Below the pieces are notes generated by a model that saw only the letters and a list, made by a program, of their open reading frames with translations, had not been told where the DNA came from and made no database searches. The position numbers were made by a program, and so were the translations under genes. Shown here piece by piece: positions 8,995 through 17,650 of a DNA stretch of 47,839 bases. Source of the DNA: an uncultured Gilliamella sp. (GTDB lineage: Bacteria; Pseudomonadota; Gammaproteobacteria; Enterobacterales; Orbaceae); assembly GCA_946482005.1 (NCBI GenBank), contig CAMLPV010000017.1, positions 1-47,839 of the forward strand, given 5' to 3'. Each line of letters starts with the position of its first letter. Position 1 is the stretch's first letter.

Positions 8995-11900
8995 ATGATA
9001 GATATAAAAAAATTCATACCAAGAAAATTAATGCCCAATAAATTATTTTCTAAAGAATTAATTTCAACTCTTTTTGAACCCCTAGAAAAACTTGATAAAA
9101 AATTACCATTACGTATTACACAATATATCTTAAAGGGAGAAGATCCAAGTGTGTTGGTAGATTTTGATAAAATGTGTCAATCATCCGATACCGCAGATAA
9201 ACTTTATGAATTATTAAATAGACCTTGTGAATTAGATTGTGGACATTATCATAACAATATTTCTTCTTTAGAAAAAACACGCTTTGCTTTTTACCGACAA
9301 TGGACTGAAAACTATACGCTCGAACAGCTAACCCGATATGCTCGAGTTTTAGCCACTTTATGTCAGCATTTACCGTTTATTAAACTCTCTACTAATCAAT
9401 TACCCGCATGGTTTATCTATTTGTTATATGATGGTTTAATTAGTACATTGCCATATTTTAACAAAGATAATAAGAAATTTGATGAACGCAAAAATTGGAA
9501 TATCGAACAATTACATCAATTACTTGAAGGTGAACAAGCTGGTTTAGGCGAAAAGTTATTGTTTGCCATTTTTGATCGTCAGAATGTACAAATTAGTTAT
9601 TACAACTACTTTGAATATTTTATGACAATAAATGGCTTATTACCGTATATCGAAAATCATATTGAAATATTTAAACAATTACCAACACAAGGGTTGGCCA
9701 TTTTAGGGCAATTAGATCAATTGAACTATATTTACCAACACGATGAATTGCGGTTACAGTTAATTGATTTCATTACCATGCAATCGTTGAGTACTTCAAA
9801 AAGAGTGAGTCAAGTAGCAACAGAAATGCTACTTAGTTTACCAATTACTTCAGTTGCACCTCATCTACAGCACTTTTTAACCTCTGGTTCAGTTGATCAA
9901 CGTTGTCGTGCAGTAGTATCACTGTCGAGAATGTCTGTCGAACCGACAATTTTACAACAGGCGTTAGCTAACGAAACCAATAAAAAGGTGATTACCGCAA
10001 TCGAAAGCGCTCTATCACGACTCGAAAGCGCTAACAGTGTCAAACAACAGACAAATTTAGTTATTCCTGAATTTCAACCCTTTACTGATACTGAGTTACC
10101 AATAAATGCGCGCGATATTTTACTGCAAAATATTGAAGAATATATTATTAAGTATGAAAAATTAATGCAGAATGAGTTAGAGGAAAACAAAAAAAACAGA
10201 ACTAATCAGGATTATTATCAAAAAAATTATAAATCATTAAAGAAAATTAAATCGCATTTTTTGGATGATATTGTTGCTTATCTGAATGGCAAAATCGAAT
10301 ATTCAACACTTCGTACACATTTTGATAGGGATACAAATTTCAAATTTTTACTTACTAAAAATAGGTTACAAAGTTTACCCGAATTTACTTTGTTTCACCT
10401 TTTTCGAATATATCGATTAAAATATCGATTCCAATATAACTTGGACGGTAAAAGTAACTCTTATAGCTTGGACGCTAGTTACTTTCTTGAAAGAATATAC
10501 AAAAAATACGACTTTATGAAAAAACTTGACCTTAGACAAATTGTTGATGTCATAGTCAAGATTGAAAGCAATGAGAATGTCAAATATACTGTTGCTGAGC
10601 TATTTTTACATAATGACACCTATCACGATCTTTATATAGATGAACCTCATAAACTTTGGGCTTTTTTTGCCGAAAATGAATTTTTGCTTGATGAAGCATT
10701 TGGTTTTACCCCTCTATCTAATGACTGGTATAATTCCCATAATCGCGATAAAAGAAATAACGCCGACTGGTATAGTGTTGATGTAACTAGCGCCATTAAA
10801 ACATTACAATTTTTCCCTATTATTCCAGCCAAATATGTTACCTATTTATGTGAATTAGCTTTAGAGGGAAGCAAATCGATTTGCTATGTTGCCCAAGATG
10901 CCTTAAAACTGATCCCTAATATACATAATCAAATTGAACCATCTTTATCGTCCGCAAAACAGAATGTCCGTATTGCTGCAGCTAACTGGTTGGCTGACTT
11001 AGGACAAAAATCTTCTATTGAAGCTTTACATGTAGCCCTGAAAAAAGAAAAACGTGAAGCTGTACAAGCCGCAATCTTAATTGCCCTACAAAAAATAGGT
11101 GAAGACATCAGTCAATATTTAACGTCGAAGAAGTTATTGGCCGATGCCCAAAAAGGTTTAAAAGGTAAAAAGCCAGCAGAACTTGAATGGTTTAATTTTG
11201 ACTTAATGCCATCTCTGACTTGGCAAAATGGTGATGAAGTTAATTCTCAAATTATTGAATGGTGGGTATGGTTAGCGGTTAAATTAAAAGATCCCTCTAA
11301 TTCCCTGTTAACCATTTATTCTCGTTTGCTTAGTCAATCAAGCCAACAAAAATTGGGCGAATTTATTTTGCAAAGTTTTATCAAACAAGATACCCGAACA
11401 GCTACCATAGAAGAGGCTGAGGTTAAGGCAAATTTATTAGCTCCTCAACGTTTTCAGGAATATAAAGGGTATTACAAGCGATATCCGGAGTATTATGCTA
11501 ATTATGCAAATATTACTTATGAACAAGTTTTTGAAGAAATCAAAAATGAAACGCTATCAACCTACTATGGCTCAGCGATTAAAGTAAAAGGGATATTAGC
11601 TTTATCCAGTAATGTTGATGGACGTGTAGCTGTTACACTATTAGCCAGTTATATGAAAGATCATTATCGACGTCGAGCACAAATTGAAGCTTTACTTGAA
11701 GCGTTGGGAAACAGTGATGATCCATTGATTATTCAACTTCTACTATCCTTAGCACGTCGTTATCGAACTACATCAATTCAAGAAAAGGCACGATTATTAG
11801 TTGAAAATATAGCCCAGCGTAATAGTTGGACTACCGATCAATTAGCCGACCGTACGATATCAACGGCCGGTTTAGATGATGATGGGCAATTAATCCTTGA

Positions 11901-12810
11901 TTATGGTGAGCGTACTTTTATTGCTAGTTTGGATGATAAATTTAAATGGCAATTAAAAAATGCTGATGGCGTTAAAATAAAAGCTTTACCTGAAGCTCGT
12001 AAAACCGAAGATGCAGATCTAGTTAAGGAAGCAAAAAATCAATTTAAAAATAGTAAAAAAGAACTCAGCCAATTACTTGATATGCAAGTTAGTCGTTTTT
12101 ATGAAGCAATGTGTACTCAGCGTCAATGGAGCATAGAAGATTGGCAAAAATATTTGCAATCTCACCCTATTGTAGGGCGACTTATTCAACGTTTAGTTTG
12201 GTTGGAATTAGATAATGATGGTCAAATTGTAAATAGTTTTAGACCAACGGAAGATGGTAGTTTAATTAACAATCAAGATGATGAAATCGTTTTAGGACCC
12301 AATCACTTTATTACACTCGCTCATTGTGCATTAATGTCAAATACTGATATTGCGCAATGGCAATCGCATATTAAAGATTACAAAATAAATCAGTTGGTTG
12401 AACAATTTACCCATAAATTACCGGATATTAGTAAAATGAAAAATGGGGTAATTGATGACCACTTAGGCTGGATGACTGATAGTTTTACTATACGCGGTAT
12501 ATTAACTAAATTAGGTTATAAACGAGATGTTATAGAAGATGCGGGGTGGTTTGAAGGTTATCATAAATACTTTGCAAGTATTGGAATTTATATCAATATT
12601 GAGTTTAGTGGTAGTTTTGTACCTGAAGAAAATATTCCAGCAGTGCTCTATACAGTTTATTTCACTGAAAATTCACGTTATACCGATAAAGCCATTGCTC
12701 TCGATAAATTACCGCAAGTGTTACTTGCAGAAGGTTATGCTGATTATATAGCTGTCGCTAATGCGTCAAGCGGATTTGAGCCAAATTGGAAGGAAAAATT
12801 AGAATGGTAA
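8995..12810 (+). CDS. DUF4132 / HEAT-repeat giant protein, copy 3 (YehI/MolR-like)
   Basis: At 1271 residues this is the longest and most divergent of the three copies, and the one physically coupled to the rest of the operon. Its architecture is the same: an N-terminal helical region with the L-D-K-K-L-P-L-R-I-T-Q-Y-I-L block, HEAT-like repeats around residues 620-710, and DUF4132 around 950-1130. An insertion of about 20 residues (around 480-500) and a longer loop near 575-600 explain the extra length. AAGGAG lies 11 bases before ATG 8995. Its TGG-TAA end overlaps the start of the MoxR gene (ATGGTAA, 12804-12810), so the two are probably translationally coupled. Copy 3 is therefore probably the original partner of the ATPase module; function unknown. 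Confidence 0.86.
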   Translation: MIDIKKFIPRKLMPNKLFSKELISTLFEPLEKLDKKLPLRITQYILKGEDPSVLVDFDKMCQSSDTADKLYELLNRPCELDCGHYHNNISSLEKTRFAFYRQWTENYTLEQLTRYARVLATLCQHLPFIKLSTNQLPAWFIYLLYDGLISTLPYFNKDNKKFDERKNWNIEQLHQLLEGEQAGLGEKLLFAIFDRQNVQISYYNYFEYFMTINGLLPYIENHIEIFKQLPTQGLAILGQLDQLNYIYQHDELRLQLIDFITMQSLSTSKRVSQVATEMLLSLPITSVAPHLQHFLTSGSVDQRCRAVVSLSRMSVEPTILQQALANETNKKVITAIESALSRLESANSVKQQTNLVIPEFQPFTDTELPINARDILLQNIEEYIIKYEKLMQNELEENKKNRTNQDYYQKNYKSLKKIKSHFLDDIVAYLNGKIEYSTLRTHFDRDTNFKFLLTKNRLQSLPEFTLFHLFRIYRLKYRFQYNLDGKSNSYSLDASYFLERIYKKYDFMKKLDLRQIVDVIVKIESNENVKYTVAELFLHNDTYHDLYIDEPHKLWAFFAENEFLLDEAFGFTPLSNDWYNSHNRDKRNNADWYSVDVTSAIKTLQFFPIIPAKYVTYLCELALEGSKSICYVAQDALKLIPNIHNQIEPSLSSAKQNVRIAAANWLADLGQKSSIEALHVALKKEKREAVQAAILIALQKIGEDISQYLTSKKLLADAQKGLKGKKPAELEWFNFDLMPSLTWQNGDEVNSQIIEWWVWLAVKLKDPSNSLLTIYSRLLSQSSQQKLGEFILQSFIKQDTRTATIEEAEVKANLLAPQRFQEYKGYYKRYPEYYANYANITYEQVFEEIKNETLSTYYGSAIKVKGILALSSNVDGRVAVTLLASYMKDHYRRRAQIEALLEALGNSDDPLIIQLLLSLARRYRTTSIQEKARLLVENIAQRNSWTTDQLADRTISTAGLDDDGQLILDYGERTFIASLDDKFKWQLKNADGVKIKALPEARKTEDADLVKEAKNQFKNSKKELSQLLDMQVSRFYEAMCTQRQWSIEDWQKYLQSHPIVGRLIQRLVWLELDNDGQIVNSFRPTEDGSLINNQDDEIVLGPNHFITLAHCALMSNTDIAQWQSHIKDYKINQLVEQFTHKLPDISKMKNGVIDDHLGWMTDSFTIRGILTKLGYKRDVIEDAGWFEGYHKYFASIGIYINIEFSGSFVPEENIPAVLYTVYFTENSRYTDKAIALDKLPQVLLAEGYADYIAVANASSGFEPNWKEKLEW

Positions 12811-13901
12811 ATCAGAAACAAGCAATTCGCTTAACAGCGGAAGAGCGTTATGAGCAAGAATTGGCAACATTAAGCAAAGTCGATATAAACAATAATAAAC
12901 CACAAGGTTGGCTTTTATCTCCTAAATCAGTTCGTCAATTTATTTTAGGTAACGAATCTTTGGGAATTAGCCGAAAATTTTTTGGTGATGACCCATTAGT
13001 TGACCGTGCAATTGTATCACTATTAGGAAAACAAGGTTTAATGCTAGTGGGGCAACCCGGTACAGCAAAATCCATGTTATCAGAATTATTAGCAGCAGCG
13101 ATAAGTGGTGATTCAAATCTGACCATTCAAGGTACAGCTGGTACTAATGAAGATCATATTCGTTATTCGTGGAATTATGCACTATTACTCGCAGAAGGAC
13201 CCACTGAACGGGCTTTAATTGGCTCGCCAGTTTATCAAGGTATGCTACAAGGTAAAATTGTTCGTTTTGAAGAGATAACCCGTTGCCAACCAGAAATTCA
13301 AGATATGCTGGTTTCAATTATGTCTGAAAAACAAATGATGATCCCTGAAATGGGGTCTAACAGTGTTATCAAAGCTAAGCCCGGATTTAATATTATTGGT
13401 ACAGCAAACTTACAAGATCGTGGTGTGCACGAAATGTCAGCCGCGTTAAAGAGACGTTTTAATTTCGAAACGGTTAATCCTATAACCGATAAAGATTTTG
13501 AAATTGAATTAATCCAACGGCAACTTAGTCAAGAATTAGGTGATTTAAAATCACAAATCACTGTACCTATTGACGTTATCGAACTATTGGTGACGACATT
13601 TCAAGAGCTTAGACAGGGGCAAACGTCGGGAGGTGCCAAATTAAAAACACCCGATGCAGTAATGTCCACCGCCGAAGCGGTAAATATTGCCTATGCATCA
13701 GCATTAGATGCCCATTATCTTGGTAATGGGACATTAACCGGTGAACAGATTGCCAAACAGTTGATTGGCGTTGTTTTGAAAGACAATGCGGATGATATTA
13801 AAAGAATCCAATTTTATATGGATAATGTGGTACGAGAGCGGGCTAAAAAGTCAGATATCTGGCGTAGTTTTTATCAAGTATCAAAAACTTTTTGGAAATA
13901 A
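12804..13901 (+). CDS. yehL: MoxR-family AAA+ ATPase (YehL-like)
   Basis: This 365-residue AAA+ ATPase has Walker A GQPGTAKS at about residues 82-90, a Walker B-like VRFEEI at about 153-158, sensor 1 in GTANLQDRG at about 199-207, and a candidate arginine finger in LKRRF at about 214-218. MoxR ATPases typically work with VWA-domain partners to remodel or activate client proteins, and a VWA gene is present two genes downstream. The ATG at 12804 overlaps the stop of DUF4132 copy 3 by 7 bases, and AAGGA lies 9 bases upstream. An in-frame TTG at 12786 is much less likely. Two dead copies of this gene are found at 38-445 and 4471-4575. The symbol is given by family and locus resemblance to E. coli. 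Confidence 0.9.
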   Translation: MVNQKQAIRLTAEERYEQELATLSKVDINNNKPQGWLLSPKSVRQFILGNESLGISRKFFGDDPLVDRAIVSLLGKQGLMLVGQPGTAKSMLSELLAAAISGDSNLTIQGTAGTNEDHIRYSWNYALLLAEGPTERALIGSPVYQGMLQGKIVRFEEITRCQPEIQDMLVSIMSEKQMMIPEMGSNSVIKAKPGFNIIGTANLQDRGVHEMSAALKRRFNFETVNPITDKDFEIELIQRQLSQELGDLKSQITVPIDVIELLVTTFQELRQGQTSGGAKLKTPDAVMSTAEAVNIAYASALDAHYLGNGTLTGEQIAKQLIGVVLKDNADDIKRIQFYMDNVVRERAKKSDIWRSFYQVSKTFWK

Positions 13902-13910
13902 CTAATCGCT

Positions 13911-16466
13911 ATGACAATCAGCCATTCATTATTACCGGAAAGGTTATCAAAAGCGTTACAGAGTCTCAAAGCGCTACAGTTACAACAGATATACTTTGCG
14001 CCAGTGCGTCATCATAGCCCTGCCTGTAGCTATGCACTAAAACACTTAATTGAAGAAGTCCAGCCAACACACATATTGATCGAAGCGCCATCAAGTTTTG
14101 CTACTATCATCGATCAACTGTTACATGGTGACACTAAGCCACCTATTGCTGTGCTATGCCAAACCGAAATAAGCACCTTTCAACCAACCACGTTACTAGA
14201 CACAACAGAAGATGATACCGATAATTTAACACCTGAATCAATAACCTACTCAGCATTTTATCCATTTTGTCACTACTCACCAGAGTGGTTAGCAATGCAG
14301 ATGGCAAAAAAGCAGCAGGCTAATATACAATTTATTGATTTACCATGGAATTTACAAACGGATCTAAGTATCGATTTAGAGCAAGATCGCTCGCTACTTT
14401 CTGAAACTTATCTCAAACATAGTCAATATATTCAATGTTTAATGCAAAAACTGCACTGCCGAGATCATGACGAAGTCTGGGAGCATCTGTTTGAATTAAA
14501 AGATTATGAGGAAATTGCTGATTGGCAAACGTTTTTTGCTGATACATTTATTTGGTGCGCCATGTCAAGGCTCGATTATAGCCAAGAGTCGCTAGCCGCT
14601 GAGGGATCGGCACAACGTGAACAGTATATGTTATCTGCAATTGGTGAGCTAAAAAAATCTAATCCTAAAGCCAAAATTGTTGTGGTAACAGGAGGCTTTC
14701 ACACTTTAGCCTTAGTTGAAGGATTATGGAAAAATCGGCTGATATTACCGAAAAAAGCTGACATGACACAATTTAATCGTCAACAAAAAAGTGGTGATAA
14801 AGATCAGACATGGTTAATTCGTTACAGTTTTGATCGCCTTGATGCCTTAAATGGTTATGCATCCGGTATGCCTTCACCTGCGTATTATCAAACAACGTGG
14901 CAATCGATGTTGGATTATGATAAGAGTGCTAATGAAGAGCAAACGGGGCGAGAAAATCGCCAAAGACAAACTTTAACTTTACTGTCAGAAATTGCCGATA
15001 AATTACGCCAACAATCAAACTATAATAATTTAACAGGATTTGTGCCGTTAAAATCAGCCATAGAACAAGCCATATTACTTGCTGATTTGCGTGGGCATAA
15101 TGGACCAGGACGATATGATTTACTCGATGCCATTCAATCTTGCTTTATTAAAGAGAGCATTGACAATGCGCGTAGTGAGTTTTGGTTAACAATACGAGAT
15201 TGTCTATCAGGCAATTTACTGGGAGAAGTACCAATTGGAATAGCACAACCACCACTGGTTAATGATGTCTATTCAACTTTAAAAAAATATCGTTTCAAAT
15301 TGGATGATACTAATCAAAAACTCACTCATATCGATATTTATCGTAAGCCTGATCATCGACAACGCAGTCGTTTTTTACACTTGATGACTTTTTTAAAGGT
15401 CGGTTTTGCTAGTCGAGTTGATGGTCCTGATTACATTCATGGTCAACGTTTAAATGTGATGTTTGAAGATTGGCGTTATTCTTGGACACCAATGGTGGAA
15501 GCGAGATTGATTGAGTTATCACAAAAGGGAACTAAGCTGGAACACATTGCCATAAGTAAAATGCAAATGGACGCCAAACAATTTATAGAAAATAACATGG
15601 TGTCAGCAAGTTTACTGGCGGTTGAGCAGTTAACGCAAGCGGCGTTAATGGGGCTAGATGATTATTTTAACCATATACTTGATAATCTAGCTGATTTTAT
15701 TCTAAGTGAAGGTGAATTGGATTCGCTCATTCATTGTGGCCATCGTATGGTTTACTTGTGGCAAGGGCAAACTTTTTTACAACTTAAAGCGACATCGACA
15801 TTACTTACTTTATTAAATAAAATTGTGCAACAAGGCTTTTTTCTATTAAATAAGTTAAAACAACCAGAAATTGAGCATCAACAGCAAAATTTGCAAATAT
15901 TACTTTCGTTTAGAGACTTATTAAACTATTTGCCAGATCAACTTGATATTAAACAACTTAAACAAGATTTTTACCAGAATCTGCATCGTTTACAATCTGA
16001 GTTAAATGAGGTCTCATTAATCCGAGGGGCAATTGATAGTATTAGCTATTTGGATTCCTATTTTAGTCAACAACAATTGGAAGAAAATATCAATATCAAT
16101 TTTAGTTTAGCTGCGCAAAATGAACAAACTATTAACTATTTTATTGGCATTATGTCATGTGCGCCAGAATTGGTTATCCATTCATCCATCCTATTAGACA
16201 GTTTAGATAAATTACTGATAGATTGGTCAGCAGAGCAGTTTATCAAAATCTTACCTGATTTGCGTTTAGCTTTTAGCCAATTAAATCCAAATCAAAATGC
16301 CTCCTTGGCAGAAAAAATTGCTAAAAAATATCATATTACTGATGCTGATTTGCATCTTCAACAATATCAATTTAGTGAAAATCAGCTACAAAAAGCACTC
16401 TCGCTGGAATTGTCAATTAGCGAACACATAAAACAGCAACAACTCACCGATTGGTTCAAACACTAG
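13911..16466 (+). CDS. yehM: DUF5682 family protein (YehM-like)
   Basis: This 851-residue cytoplasmic protein starts 10 bases after the MoxR gene. The N-terminal region carries the DUF5682 signatures: PVRHHSPAC near residue 32, IEAPSSF near 60, the FCHYSPEWLA stretch near 122 and VTGGFHTLAL near 260. The paired HH and GGFH motifs recall the TraB/EreA/ChaN-type hydrolase fold, so a metal-dependent hydrolase activity is possible; that is my inference. The rest is mainly helical. MoxR-DUF5682-VWA-SWIM is a recurrent gene set, which points to one complex, but no substrate is known. Confidence 0.82.
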   Translation: MTISHSLLPERLSKALQSLKALQLQQIYFAPVRHHSPACSYALKHLIEEVQPTHILIEAPSSFATIIDQLLHGDTKPPIAVLCQTEISTFQPTTLLDTTEDDTDNLTPESITYSAFYPFCHYSPEWLAMQMAKKQQANIQFIDLPWNLQTDLSIDLEQDRSLLSETYLKHSQYIQCLMQKLHCRDHDEVWEHLFELKDYEEIADWQTFFADTFIWCAMSRLDYSQESLAAEGSAQREQYMLSAIGELKKSNPKAKIVVVTGGFHTLALVEGLWKNRLILPKKADMTQFNRQQKSGDKDQTWLIRYSFDRLDALNGYASGMPSPAYYQTTWQSMLDYDKSANEEQTGRENRQRQTLTLLSEIADKLRQQSNYNNLTGFVPLKSAIEQAILLADLRGHNGPGRYDLLDAIQSCFIKESIDNARSEFWLTIRDCLSGNLLGEVPIGIAQPPLVNDVYSTLKKYRFKLDDTNQKLTHIDIYRKPDHRQRSRFLHLMTFLKVGFASRVDGPDYIHGQRLNVMFEDWRYSWTPMVEARLIELSQKGTKLEHIAISKMQMDAKQFIENNMVSASLLAVEQLTQAALMGLDDYFNHILDNLADFILSEGELDSLIHCGHRMVYLWQGQTFLQLKATSTLLTLLNKIVQQGFFLLNKLKQPEIEHQQQNLQILLSFRDLLNYLPDQLDIKQLKQDFYQNLHRLQSELNEVSLIRGAIDSISYLDSYFSQQQLEENININFSLAAQNEQTINYFIGIMSCAPELVIHSSILLDSLDKLLIDWSAEQFIKILPDLRLAFSQLNPNQNASLAEKIAKKYHITDADLHLQQYQFSENQLQKALSLELSISEHIKQQQLTDWFKH

Positions 16467-16474
16467 GTATTGGC

Positions 16475-17650
16475 ATGAATAACGATAAACAAACCAAAGA
16501 AGATAGCAAACCAGACGAACAAATTAAGCGCTGGCGTTTAATTTTAGGTCAATACGCAGATGAACATCTCAATCCCAATAATGATTTAAATCCCTATGAT
16601 CGGCAAATTGATCAAGCCTTAAATTATCTCTATCAAAATGAATATCGCTCTCGAGGTTTATTAACTAAGGACGAAAACGCTTCAAAATCAAAATATGGAG
16701 GTAAAGATAACTCGGTTTACAACACTGTAAATTGGTTAAGACAGACACGCAAATTATTTCCTAAAAGTACCTTTGAACGAATGCAAAACCAAGCAATTGA
16801 ACGATATCAGCTCGAAGGTATTTTAAACGATCCTAATGCCGTAAAAGAGTTACAACCCAATTTCAATTCAGTGAGACTATTAATGAACTTACGTGGTAAG
16901 CTCAATAACAGTGTGCAAGAAGAGGTAAAAGCGCTTATCAAAAAAGTAGTGGATGAAATTCTGCAAAAAATTAAGACCAATTTTATTAATGCGTTGACTG
17001 GCAAAAAAAATCGATTCCGACGTTCATCAATTAAAAGCAATCAAAACTTTGATTGGCGAGCAACCATTAAAGCTAATTTAAAACATTTTGATCAGGATAA
17101 ACAACGCATCATTATTGAAAAAGCCATCTTTAACTCTCGCGCTACTCGCCAACTTCCTTGGGATATCATTTTATGTGTTGATCAAAGTGGTTCAATGGAT
17201 ACCTCCATTTTCTACTCGGCTATTTGTGCCAGTATTATTACTCAGTTACCGGCTGTTAACTTACATTTATTGGTTTTTGATACTCAAGTGGTGGATTTAA
17301 CCCATTTAGCGAGCGATCCAGTTGAAATACTCATGACAGTACAACTCGGTGGTGGTACCAACATTGGCTATGCATTAAATTATGCGGAACAAAAAATAAC
17401 TAATCCATCGCGTACAATTATGGTTGTTGTCAGTGATTTTTATGAAGGGGTGAGCTTAACCAATCTTTATAATACCGTTGCGCGCCTCAACGCTAATCGC
17501 GTTAAAATGCTTGGCTTAGCCGCTTTAGATTATGATGCAACTCCGGTTTATGATCTGCAAGTATCCCAACAACTGGCTAATCGAGGGATGCAAATTGCGG
17601 CTTTAACACCCGAACATTTTGCTACTTGGCTTGCAGAGGTGATGAAATGA
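16475..17650 (+). CDS. yehP: VWA-domain protein, MoxR partner (YehP-like)
   Basis: This 391-residue protein has a C-terminal von Willebrand factor A domain with an apparently complete metal-ion-dependent adhesion site: D-Q-S-G-S-M at about residue 235, the Thr in GGGTNIG near 293, and the Asp in VVSDFYEG near 319. The N-terminal 200 residues are helical and basic. VWA proteins commonly act as substrate adaptors for MoxR ATPases. ATG 16475 follows the stop of the DUF5682 gene by 8 bases. The longer frame begins at a TTG inside that gene and is rejected. It overlaps the next gene by 4 bases (ATGA, 17647-17650). Confidence 0.9.
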   Translation: MNNDKQTKEDSKPDEQIKRWRLILGQYADEHLNPNNDLNPYDRQIDQALNYLYQNEYRSRGLLTKDENASKSKYGGKDNSVYNTVNWLRQTRKLFPKSTFERMQNQAIERYQLEGILNDPNAVKELQPNFNSVRLLMNLRGKLNNSVQEEVKALIKKVVDEILQKIKTNFINALTGKKNRFRRSSIKSNQNFDWRATIKANLKHFDQDKQRIIIEKAIFNSRATRQLPWDIILCVDQSGSMDTSIFYSAICASIITQLPAVNLHLLVFDTQVVDLTHLASDPVEILMTVQLGGGTNIGYALNYAEQKITNPSRTIMVVVSDFYEGVSLTNLYNTVARLNANRVKMLGLAALDYDATPVYDLQVSQQLANRGMQIAALTPEHFATWLAEVMK

